Source: Chlamydomonas reinhardtii (Eukaryota; Chlorophyta; Chlorophyceae; Chlamydomonadales; Chlamydomonadaceae). Taken from it: 64,000 nt of DNA. Each line of letters opens with the position of its first letter. Positions within the stretch are counted from its first letter, which is position 1. The stretch spans positions 6,068,054 through 6,132,053 of the forward strand of contig NC_057013.1 in NCBI RefSeq assembly GCF_000002595.2, in the 5' to 3' direction. The notes beneath the pieces are model-generated. The model was not told where the DNA came from and ran no database searches. It saw only the letters and a program-made list of their open reading frames with translations. The translations under genes and the position numbers were made by a program. This document shows, piece by piece, positions 21,268-32,231 of the stretch.

Positions 21268-23578
21268 GTGTAGATAGGTTGGTAAACCCCTCAATCGTGA
21301 ACATGGACGCGCACTCTTGTTAAATGTTGTGCTGAAGTTTGGGTTCCGGGGTGTCCGCGGTGTTGTGTGAAAGCACACAGCCAGTCCACTAGCAGCTGGT
21401 AAGCCGCCATCCCAGTGTATAGCTAAATTTGTTAAGCGTTGTCGATGCATTTCATTGTGAACTGTCCCCAGGCCGTCAAAAGTGTGGTCGTAAGCGCTCC
21501 TTGCAAACCGCCCGCCCGGCTGCAGCCCCAGATTGAGTTTGCTGATTCGGGCATAATTTGCATGTGCATACGTTTTGACCACACGCTCATATTCCACACG
21601 CTAGCGCCGCTGTGCTGCCTGCCGTGCCTGGCATTGCGTGAGGCAGTAGCGCGGTGCCAAAGAAGCGGCGGCCTTAGTAGCCCCTGCAGCACCCGCCGCT
21701 TACGCATGCGTGCGCACATGTTGTGCGGCATTCGTAGCCCAAATGGGGATCTCCGCAACTCGTTATTGTGACTGCCTGGCGGAGCTACGGTCCTGATGAG
21801 GGCTTGAGGCAGCGTGAGGTTATGAGAGGGCCATGATGATTTGCTGGGAGAGTGAGAGGTATACGTCAGGATACTGTGACTTTAGTGAAACCAAGGCCTT
21901 CGGGCGAGGCCTTCTCGGGAGCGATTAGACGGAATATGGTAGGATTGAGAATGCTGCCACCGCTGCCTCAGCAGGGCGGGCAGGCGAGGTCAGAAAGGAT
22001 ACCGAATCATGCGCTAACGAGCGCTCCTGTGGTGCTCTCCTGGTGGAGTAAGATAGTGACCGCGGTCGTGCGTGACCCGGGACGACTTGCGGTGAGTTTA
22101 ACTGTGGCGTACAGGTGGCGCAGAGAGGGGCGAGGCTGCCGGCGAGGCTGCTGTTTTGTTATCCATGCTTTCGTCCGACCTTGTTCTCAGCGCTGCATCT
22201 GATATCGGGGGCCGATATCGTCACTGGGTATGTGAGCATGCGCATGTGCGGAAGTCTGGGCCCATTTCAAGGATTATGCATGTCGACCCGCACGTTCGGT
22301 GCAAGCCGTGTTGGCCGCGCCTAATGACTTGGTCGGCTGTTGCGAGTGCGGCAATGGTAGATGGGCCCCCGTGCGGGTGATAGGGGCACAGGTAGGCAAG
22401 GCCCCTACCAACCATCATTGTTTGTGCTGAAGTAGTTGCAAAGTCCTTCACAGCGAGTGCCCGGCGGAGCTGCCAAGTGTGGGGCCGTGGGGGATCTGAC
22501 TATCGGTTATAAGCTTCATCTCAAGGAAGGAAGGAAAGGACAGGTCCCGGCCATACGCCTTATTCAATAAGATCACGCCTGTACCTTTTGGGGGTGTAGG
22601 GCTACGTCATCGATTGTGGAATATTCATACAGACTGGCCGTACCGTTACGGGCTGAGAAGTAAGTTCGCATGGGCAATATCAGGGACCTGCTGACGCACG
22701 AGGCAGTTGTGCGAAGTGCGATCACCCTGCTCTTAGGGAGGGAGGAAGACAACAAGTAAGTTCGTTTGTGTGTTGCGCCATCCTCTTTTTTGTGAAGCTT
22801 TATATTCCAACACTGTTACGGCTGTGGTCCGCTACCGCGGCCGGTTTGATGGTCCAGTACGGCGGTCCAGTACGGTCCGGTCCAAGGGGCTAGCTCGTAT
22901 TATACTTGCTAGGATCGGTAGGTGTTGATTGAGGCCCCACGTACGGGGTTGATGTTGGGATAGCCGCATGTGTGCCGTCAGGTACAAGGCTAGTAAACAT
23001 TACTGCACTTCCTCTAGGATACTACGGATTGGGGCCTAAAGCAAAGACAGGGAATTGTTCTCGTCGCTGCGTGTTTGTGTTTGTGTCACCCGCCAATTGG
23101 TGGGTTGAAGGCGATAGGTGAGCAGGTTTGGGGTTGAAGCAAGGCGAGGCGCTGGTGCGGCGCCGCCGAGGTCGGACTCCAAAGCATATTTTTTCATCCC
23201 GGACGCGGGGAACATATGGATGTCCGCATAATAAACCGCGTAGTGCTGTGTTGCCGTGGCCTCCGCCACGGCATGCCGCGCCAAGGCTGGGGGCGCATGT
23301 CCCTGCTTGCGCTGGTGCCCACGCGCAATGAACGCGCAATGGTTGGGCAGAACCTTTGGAAGTAGCTTGATTCAGACAACGTTCATGCTAGTGATGGTGG
23401 ATTGTTGACAGCTGTTTGGAAAGTACGGCTGTGGCACCTTAAGTCATCGCCAATCCCCCCGTTGGTCATATGAATGCAACAAGCCGCAACACCGCGGCTG
23501 ACGTGTCGCTGAGCGTGGGCATCAGCGCGCACGTGCCCCGCAAGTAAGATGAGTGGCTGAGCCGTAATAGCAGTTGTT

Positions 23579-23581
<3 letters not shown>

Positions 23582-23613
<32 letters not shown>
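23582..23613 (+). repeat. (GT)16 microsatellite
   Basis: An uninterrupted run of about 16 GT units in intergenic DNA. Confidence 0.95.
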
Positions 23614-23615
<2 letters not shown>

Positions 23616-24604
23616 TTGTGTGGGGCGATTTCAGGTGTGCGCCCTGGGCAAGTACGCAGGCCTGAGGCCACCGGTGTGTCTGCAGGCCGCCTACGTACTC
23701 ACAGTGACGCAGCGGCAATTGGTATTGATACTAATACGGTGCAAGTGCTGAATTCTGAAGTACTTGGATGGGTGGATGACTGCACCCGCACGTGCCCGCC
23801 TAAGCCTGCGTCAGATGGTATGATCAAGCCAGCAAGAAGTGAGATGATGTAAGGTGCCTGTTACTACCGTACTGACCACTGACCCGCCATTCCCATCCAG
23901 AGGGCGGGCACATGGCCAATTGGACACACGTAAGTTCTCTTGAGCATCCCGACTTAACTCACGGTTCCGCATGGAATAGCCCCTTCTCCGGGCGTCGCGG
24001 TGGTGACATGTACCTGGTCCTGCTCGCCAATAAGCCAAGACTGTGCTCGCCCTGGCGCCTTGGCCGGCCTTGCGCCGTGAGCGCAAGCACGGCCTTGGCC
24101 ACCTTGCCCAAGCCACATGCCCACGTGCGGCTGTCGTGCGCGCGCTGCCCAACAGCCCATTTAACGAAGATGAGCTAAAAATGCGTAGCGGAGCAGGCAT
24201 GAGCACGACGCCGTTGAGGCTTGGGCGCGTAGCAAGGAGAATGAAAGCGTGAGGGAGAGCAGTGACAGCCGTTACTTGTGCCTTTGACAAGCGAGCAAAT
24301 GGTGCGCCATGCGCCGCAGCAATCGGCGGTCGAAAGCTCGGGACACGGGGACACGCAGCTGGTGAAGACGGCTGTGGCTGCGATGCATCGTGGCTACGCG
24401 AACCCATGCACCGAATGAACAAACCTGAAACGCAGCAGTCTCTGCGGACCATGCATGGCAGCACTTCCCAGTCGAGGCCAGCAGCATTTGTTATGGTATG
24501 CGCACGGCGAGGGACGCTCGTGCATGTAGCTGCACCAGCACTGATGGTACTCCCGAAGCGTCTCACGCCTGTCGCGCAGGCCTGGGCGGCATACACGCAC
24601 TGAT

Positions 24605-24748
24605 CACACTCACGCACGGGCGCCGACCCGGACGCCCACCCGGCACGAGACGGTGGAGGATAGCGATTCCTTGAACAAAGAGGAATTACGTCATGGAGGC
24701 TCGTCAGGCACTCAGGCATCGCTGGTGGTGCTGGTGGCTCTGACAGGT
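24605..24748 (+). pseudogene. Relic of a kinase N-terminal exon, upstream of kinase 2
   Basis: This stretch aligns with the end of exon 1 of kinase 1 (about 16560-16674). Both end with a run reading CATCGCTGGTGGT...TCTGACAG followed by a GT donor. The encoded peptide keeps the pattern TRTxTRxET...RHGxSS seen in kinase 1 (TRTCTRCET, RHGDSS here TRTPTRHET, RHGGSS). The frame is open from about 24545, but no ATG precedes it in frame. Short insertions move the donor from phase 2 to phase 1. Phase 1 happens to match the acceptor of kinase 2 exon 2 (25922), so use as an alternative first exon cannot be excluded. A decayed duplicate is the simpler reading. Confidence 0.6.
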
Positions 24749-25386
24749 GAGCGGCCGTCTCCGGAACCTGGAGCCTCCTGGAGTCGACGTGTGCGTGTGT
24801 GTATGTTCGGGGATGCCTGCCGCCGGCGCTCCCTACGCTTCTAATATACTTGTGTATGTTGGAGCCTACCTTCAAACCCCCATCCAGCGAGTTTTGTCGA
24901 CAGATCGCGTCTTCGACTCGTGCTCGTGCGCCCACCGCGCTGCAGCGAGCTGGGGTCCTTTCCCTGGCCCCTGCCCTGGCCCCTCGCCAAGCTGTCGCTG
25001 GAATGGATTTCAAAACTTGCTGCACGCGAAGCCTCACAGCAACATGCAAAAGCGTCACCATACTGAAGGCAAGCTTATGATGATACAGAGTGATAGCAAT
25101 GGATCAACTTTCCCATACGACCAAACAAAGAGCTGGCGCTTTCATTCAATGCGCGCGGCCTGACAAAGGCCTGAGCGCGGTGATTCAATTTTAATGTATA
25201 CAATACTACTGAACCCTGACTGACAAAGCCGCCACGGGATTGGCCTGCGCTTCACCCGCCTCGGCCTTGAGGCCTCGCGGTCGCCCGACCCGCAGTGTCG
25301 CCAGTTGCTCACTTCGTCTATACAGCGGACGCAAAATATAACTTAGGGTAGTATCTTACATAGAAAATACCGCTTCTGTTAGTAGG

Positions 25387-28300
25387 ATGACCGCACTGGA
25401 AGTCGACTTGCCGTGTGGCTTGACCACTCGGCCCTCCGCGTTCTCGACGCGGAAAGAGGCGCCCGGCTCGCTTGCACGACAACTAGAAGGCCGCGTGCGC
25501 ACTTTCATATCGAACATTAAGCAACGGCGCAATCAGGAGCGGGCCGTCGGGCAGGTGCCGCCGGCGGGACATGACGCATCGATGATGGTCCAGCAGCTTG
25601 TGCCTAGCGCTGCAAAGGATTATGATGCCGGCATAAGAAGCCCGATAGCATCTCTGCCAGCTGCTGTCGCGGCCGCCAATCACGGCGCTCGCAGCAGAAG
25701 CTTCAGTGCGATGCAGTACAGCACAGCCGACAGCAGCCCGGTTGTGGCCCGGCAGCGCGTCCAACCCGCGGCTGAGCCCCTGGACTATACCGAAGACGCT
25801 ACCGGTAAGCAGCTGCTGCGCATACATATGTGTACGGATTTGCGTCTGCCCCATGCACGCACACACGTACGAAGCTAACACGCGCGCACCCTACCTGCAT
25901 CCCATCACGCGGCGACAACAGGCCACTTGGACAAGCGCTACCAGGCTGCGGCGACAGCGGCGCACGCGGACCTGAGTCACCAGTCCTACCTGTGCCCGCA
26001 GCAGGAACAGGCTCCGCCGCGGCACCTAGCGTCGGCGGAAGCAACCTGGGGCCGGCAGGCCGGGATCCGCGGCGGCGACGGTGGCGGCGGCGGTGCAGGC
26101 GATGGGTCCCCTGCATATGCGATGGAAATGGGCTTGCCCTCCCCTATGGCGCCACACGACGCGGCGCACGCGGCATACGCCCTCATCCGCTGCCTCGAGT
26201 TTGCTGGCCCCACAAGCCCCAGCGGCGGGGCCCCGGCAGCCCCCTTCGCCTCCAGCTCGCACGCTATGGCGGCACCGCTGGCGCGGCAGCAGCCGCAGCA
26301 GCAACCGCCTTGGACCCGAGAGCTGCAGGTGTCTCTGGCAAGCGGTCGGGGAGCCGATACCACCGCCTCGAGTCCCTACCCTGTGTCCTGCGCCAGCAGT
26401 AGCTTCGCCAGTACTGCCACTGCCGCTACTGACGGCAACAGGCAGCGGCTCCAACAGCAGCAGCCGCGACAGGACGCCGCAGCAGATGCAGCTCGGTGGC
26501 TTCTGGGCAGCAGCAATGGTGGCCGCGGCGGCGGCAGCCACAGTGGAGGTGGCGGTGGCTGGCGCGGAGGCGTGCTGCACGCTTCGGGCAGCAGCGCTGT
26601 CGCCGCCGCCGGCTTCAATGACGACGGTCTGCAGCAGACGCCTTCCCCAGCCACCAGCTCGCCGCTTCTCTTCAGCAGCTATGACCGCAAACCGTCGCTG
26701 CAGCAGCAGATACTGCAAGCCCATCAGCAGCAAGTCGAGGGTGCCAATGAGCTGCGGGGCGCTGGCACCGCGGGTGGTAAGCAGCTGCAGCAGGGCCGCA
26801 TGTCGCTAGCAAGCGTCCTTGCCGCCGCCTCGGGCCCCCGCCCAAATGCTAGCATACACCAACAGCCGCAGCTCTCCCCTTCGGCGCCGCCGCCAGCAGT
26901 AGCGCTGGTTGGGAGTCCTGTCAGCGAAAGTGCAAGCAGTGGTCACGCCACGCCGAGCCCTGCCGCGGCGCTGCCCTTTCCCACACGACAGCAGTCCAGC
27001 AAGCCATCCGCATTCACAGCTGCCACAGCCCTTCCCGCCAAGCTCAAGCGCTTCATGCGCTCAGCACGAGCCACGCTGTCGCCTGCCTCCCACGCGTCCG
27101 TCACCACCACTATCTCAGGCACGGCGCCATCGCGGCTAGGGCCGGCGTCGGCTGCGGCGCGCGGCCGGCAGGCGGCTTATACGCCACCGGAGGCGGCCCC
27201 ACAGCAGCCGCAGCAGCCGCAAGCGCTGCTGGCACAGCGGCCGGCGGAGCTGCAGACGCCGCCGGATCTGCCAATGACGGCGACCTCGCAGGCAACTACT
27301 ACTGCTGGTGGCCGAGCTCCCGCCCCGACGCCGCTCGTCGCATCGCTTCGGGCGCAGGCAGCAGCGGCGGCCACCGCTAGGGCCTCAGACCTGATGCCAC
27401 AGGCGGCGTCAGCTGTCGCGGCGGCGGCGTGGGAGACGGAAGGTGCCATGGGTGCTGTGGCCGCATTGGCAGCCGCGCAAGCGGCGCCCGCGGTGCCGGC
27501 ATCGGCCGTGCCTGCTGCTGCCACGACTGCTACGGCTGCCGGCAGTGGCCCAAGCAGGCCCGCGCTAATGCTGTGCGTGGGCGCGGCGCTGCCGCAAGGA
27601 ATGGCCCGTGAACGCTGGAGCTTGGACGAATACAGTATTGAACGGTAGGCAGCAGGGGCTGGTAGGGATATCCGCTGCTGGTAGGATCAGATAGGTCTAG
27701 CTGCAGGGTGGCAGCAGCGGCTTGTGCCTGCCACTCACTCGCTATGGCCTGCTCGTGCTGTACGTGCGGTATCCATGGAATGCTCCTGCGCCACCTTACT
27801 TGCTGTGAACACAGGCGTCTAAGCAAGGGCGCCAGCTCTGCTGTGTACAAGGTGCGCCGGGCAAGGCAATTTGGCTGGCGGCGTTCGGTACTGGGTCGAC
27901 TGACCGTACTATGCTGTGGGCGATGTCCCCGTGCGTGCATGCGCGCGCAGATCTTGGCCGCGGGCGCTTGATTGCCTGCCCATGGCATGATGTGGCTCAC
28001 GCCCTCGTCACCTCGTGCACCCACCATGTCCTCTGACGCCCACACAGGCCACCTGCAAGCACTCCGGGCTGGACGTGGCGCTCAAGGTCTACTTCCTGGA
28101 GCTGTGAGTGCCAACAGTGTGACTGAATGTTCCTGTTTTGTGCATGCTTGTGACTCTACGTGTCTGTTTGTGTGTGCGTGTGTGTGTCTGTGTGTGTACC
28201 GTATGTGTGTGTGCGTGCGTGCGTGTTGGAGGAGATCAATAGTGCGCCAGCACCCCACCAGAGGCTTGGGCGGCGCCCTCTGCGTGTGCCACGTCGCCCC

Positions 28301-29763
28301 CCATACGTGTTTCGTAGTTTTAACGCTGATTGTTGCATGGAACGTCTGTCCACAGGCTGCCTGATGCCGTAAAGCACATGGTGGTTCGCGAGCTGGAGAT
28401 CCACAGCAGTGCGGTTCACCCCAACATCGTCCAGCTCTATGCTGCGTTCGAGGTGCGTGTGCCTACATGCTGTCATGTGTGAGGCTGCAAGGCAAGTGTA
28501 CAAGTCAAGGCACGAAAGATAGCCCAGCTGACATGGTGGTTTCCGTGTTTTCATCGGCGTCCCTCCCACACAGACCGAGAAGCACGTGGTTCTGGTCATG
28601 GAGTACGCAAGTCGTGGTGACTTGTACGGCATCCAGCGCGCCACCGCCGACCACCCCTTTGGCCGCCGCCAGGACGAGGGCCGGGTGGTCAGTGTGGTGC
28701 TGCGGCCGCTGCTGGCGGCGCTGGCGTTCCTGCACTCGCGCGGCATCTGCCACCGTGACATCAAACCCGAGAACGTGCTGTTCACCTCCAACTGGCAGCT
28801 GAAACTGGCGGACTTTGGCGTGTCCATCGACCTGGCTCGCGAGCGCGCCGTGACACGCGCCGGCACGGCCTGCTACATGGTAGGCGCGGAGGGGCACATT
28901 CGTTCCTATCTACCGAGCACACAGTTGTGCATCCCAAGCCACGCCGCGCCACGCTCCTGCCGTGCTCATAACGCAATGTTTTCTTCTGAACTCACGCCCT
29001 TTCCCTCAACGGTCATGAAGCCAGTCCTTCCTTCCCGCCGCCGCCCGCAGGCCCCGGAGGTTGTCCGCTGCCCTCTGAAGCACCGGCCTGAGGACAACAA
29101 GAACGACCCGCGCCTGGCCTACGGCACCGCCTGCGACATCTGGGCGGTGGGCGTGCTGGCCTACGAGCTGCTGGTGGGCTTCACGCCGCTGTCGGTCGCG
29201 CGCACCCCCACAGACAGCTGCTTCAATGACGGGCTGTGCTCGGTGAACCTGTCCCAGACGGGTACGACTGGCGAGGGCGGCGAGGGGTCCGCTTATGGCG
29301 GGTCGGCGAACGCGGGCGGTGGCGGTGGCGGAGGTGGCGACCGCGTGGCCCTGATGTTTCCTGGCAGCGCCAGCACCGCGTGCCGCAGCTTTGTGAGCTG
29401 GTGCCTGGCGCCGCGGCCCGAGGAGCGCCCCACAGCGCTGCAGCTGGTGAGGGAATGACTTGCGGGTGGGCATGTGGCTGGGCATGTGGCTGGCTGCCTG
29501 CGTGTTTTGTCGCTTGAGGGCGCTGGCGGTATGGCGGGGCATGGTGGGGCATGGTGGGGCATGGGCCCGCCTGGTTGCGGAGCTCGGAGATTGTCCCTGC
29601 CCCGCGTGCTACACAATCCAGGCGCGCTTGCAGCCCTCATGACTGTGTGAATTAATCTATGTGCGCCGCGTACCACCGCCCCCGCCCCTGCTCGCAGTGG
29701 CACCACGCCTGGGTGCTACCGCCCTCCATGGCCGCCTACGCAGCCGTGGATGCAGAGCTGTAG
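25387..29763 (+). CDS. Ser/Thr protein kinase 2, paralogue of kinase 1 (1,032 aa, 8 exons)
   Basis: Exons are 25387-25804, 25922-27644, 27815-27851, 28048-28103, 28356-28452, 28574-28879, 29051-29446 and 29698-29763, giving 1,033 codons with the stop. The N-terminal 700 residues are disordered (Gln, Ala, Ser, Gly runs) and share little with kinase 1 beyond a basic helix in exon 1 and the pre-kinase linker (RERWSLDEYSIER). The kinase core has SKGASSAVYK, VALKVYF (about K739), HRDIKPEN (about D839), DFG and TRAGTACYMAPE. Relative to kinase 1, the penultimate exon carries an extra Gly-rich segment of about 30 residues, and the C-terminal exon is short (WHHAWVLPPSMAAY). The 306-base exon, the next intron and the start of the following exon are nearly identical to kinase 1. 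GT-rich tracts occupy the intron near 28.16-28.23 kb. Confidence 0.9.
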
Positions 29764-32231
29764 GACCAGCTGCGGTTACGGCGGTCGCGGCGGTTGCGAC
29801 GGTTACGGCGATAGCCGGCAGCAGCTGCAACACCGCTGTGTTAGAGCTGGCATTTACCTCAACACTGCTTGGGTGCTGGGTGAGTGAGTATTGCAGGTGG
29901 TCCCTTACCGGGTTCACGGTTCACTCCCCTAACCATCACACCTGGCGGTGAAGCCAGCCTCATGTCGTTGTGAAACGTGTTAGCTGGTTTGGTGCTTAGT
30001 GGGTGCAGCTGGCGGTTTCGTGTGGGGCAATAATTTGTTGAGCCAGCCCGTGCAAGCACGTTGAGACACATGTGCTTCGCGGTAACTTGCATCAAGAGCT
30101 GGCTATGCAGCGGGGTGATTGCCGTATGTACGCTCTCGCAACTCGGGTGCCAAATGAGCAATGGCCGATCGATGTGCGGAATTGAGCGGTTGGAAAATTA
30201 CTACACAAAACTACGTAACGACGCAGGCTTGTAGCGTGTCAGCCATTCCTGTGCGTCACTCGAAAGGAAAGGTACTGCACAGACATTCTTTAACCTTGGT
30301 GCCTGGGTGTCGGTGCCTGGGCGTGTGCCGTGTGTGTATATGTGCACGTTACATTGCGCGGGGCGGTGTGTGCAGGCGTGGGGAAGGGGAAGCAGCACAC
30401 TAGTACGTTGCTTAACAGGGTGCACGTGCGCAAGCTACAGGGCCGTCGCCGCTAGCTTCCGCAATGATACTGAAGTGTTATTTTACAAAAGGATTGCAGC
30501 TGGGCGGAAATAGGGCTGCTGCACAGCCCTGGCGCACGTGGGGGTTCAAAATGCTTATTTACGTCCTCGGGCTCTCTCCATGCGCATTTGTCGCAGTGTG
30601 GTAGGAACGGGGCCTGCACGGCTGCTTACAGGCGTAGGCTCCATAGTCTGAGACGCTGTCTTCATGTCTGACACGTCCATGATTGTACTTGAATAAGCAA
30701 TGGTGAGGCCGCCGCGATGTCAGACGCGCAGCTGGTCGTTTTTAACACTGCCCGCTGTGGCTCACAGCCGCGGCTGTGGTGTACGGCTGGGTCAAGCGCT
30801 GGACACAAGTGTGTACTGGAGGAATCGGAGGTGGAAAGGAGTGGGGCAGCCGCAGGTGGGGCGTCTCCCTTGATGGCTTGATACTAGCTAGTATGGGATT
30901 TATTTCTGCATTGCTTGCTGCTGTACCGTGTGTGTGGTGTTGCCGGGTTGGCAGCATGGGCCCCAACATAAACAAGCCCGCAGCCGCAGGCCAGGGGGGC
31001 TTGATGGGTTGCTCGTGGCCGCGCGTAGACTTCCGTAGTAACCGGGGGGCGGGGAGAGGGGCCGGACTGCAGTATGTACGAGGTAATGGTGGTGGCCTTG
31101 TCGGCTGTTGGTGGGCGCTTGAGCCTGTTTGAGGCCGCGAGCCTGCTGGGTCAGATGCTGGATGTAGGCGGGCGAAGGGGGGGGTAAAGTCACTGGTGTA
31201 GTGGTATTGCATGCATGGCAAGGACTTTGGCTTCGTTCGATGTGTTTCTCTGCACCCCGATGAAGGCAGTAATTGCGGATGCCGCAGAGGAGGAGGCACT
31301 CGCCACCTGCAGGTGTGCAGGCCAGCTGGTGACACCAGCGGTGCTGACCAGCGGGGATGGCGGGGTGTGGTGCCGCCGTGCCTGGGCCACATGGGGCGGC
31401 CCAGTTGTATGAGTATGAGGACTGGGGCATGGTACTACCCCGCGGTACTACACGAGGCAGCTAGCAAGGGATGTAGTTGCGCCAACAACCTGGTCGGCTG
31501 GACCTGAGGCTGGACATTGAAAGTGGCGTGGATGGGCTGTCAGTCGGAAGTCTGGGTAGGACTGGCTGGGGGTCTGGAGCGGACGCCAGGTTAGGCGCGC
31601 GCTCAGGGTGGTGCGTGCTGCAATGGCGGATCCTGGAGACACGAAAATGCGGTTGTCTCTGCGTCCTCCAGGATCCTTGGCACTTGAACGATGAATCCGG
31701 CAGGTCCTGCGCGCTACGCCCTGAGCCCACCGCACAGCTCCCCACGCCCGCACGCACAGTGAATAGTCAGAGTGTCAGACAGGCCTTGCCTTCCAGCTTA
31801 TTGGCCCTTGGACTGGCTCAACCAACCGCTGCCCCGACCGCGGGTCGAAGCCTTCCGGACCGAAGGGGAGGCGACGAGGGGCGGCCTCGAAGGGGCACGA
31901 AGGGGCTTGAGTCCTTGGGATGAAGGGCCGACGATGTTCTGCAGGGCCACAGGGCCACGGTCATTCTGAGTACCGTCTGTGCAGCCTCAAACCTCACAAC
32001 GCAAAAGCATTGGGGTGCTAGTATTTCAGCACATTACGGGTGCCAACACGCCTTTCCTGTTGCCACACGAACTTTCCACGCGCAGCCCCAAGCGCGACCC
32101 TACGAGGGAACTGCCGATTGAGAGCTGAACATTATAGCTTCGTAGTAGTGCTAGCGCCGGCGTGGAGCACGGCCGCAAAAAGCAAACCGGGAATGCTTCG
32201 CTAACTGTAAAGCAGCCGGGCGGTGGCTGCG
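29764..32231. other. Intergenic, no gene recognised
   Basis: This 2.5-kb stretch lies between kinase 2 and the lipase. Small plus- and minus-strand frames overlap one another without splice support. It contains a CGG/GGTT-rich stretch just after the kinase stop and a perfect inverted repeat near 31.65 kb. An in-frame TAA at 32208-32210 bounds the lipase start. Confidence 0.55.
31628..31676. repeat. Perfect 11-bp inverted repeat (hairpin)
   Basis: GGATCCTGGAG at 31628-31638 is repeated inverted as CTCCAGGATCC at 31666-31676, with a 27-base loop. A second short inverted pair (GAGACA/TGTCTC) lies inside. The arms do not extend outward. Confidence 0.8.

Larger units (their letters stand above)
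21085..24544. other. Intergenic between the kinase paralogues, no gene recognised
   Basis: This 3.5-kb stretch is lower in GC than the genes. It contains a (GT)n array, a candidate poly(A) signal and the right part of a long but motif-free minus-strand frame (see rejected items). I saw no splice-paired coding exons. Confidence 0.55.

Noticed and set aside
23811-25061. A 416-codon open frame on the minus strand between the kinase genes
   Set aside because: It overlaps the relic exon on the other strand, has no recognisable motif, no hydrophobic core pattern and no splice context. Its composition is that of random GC-rich DNA.
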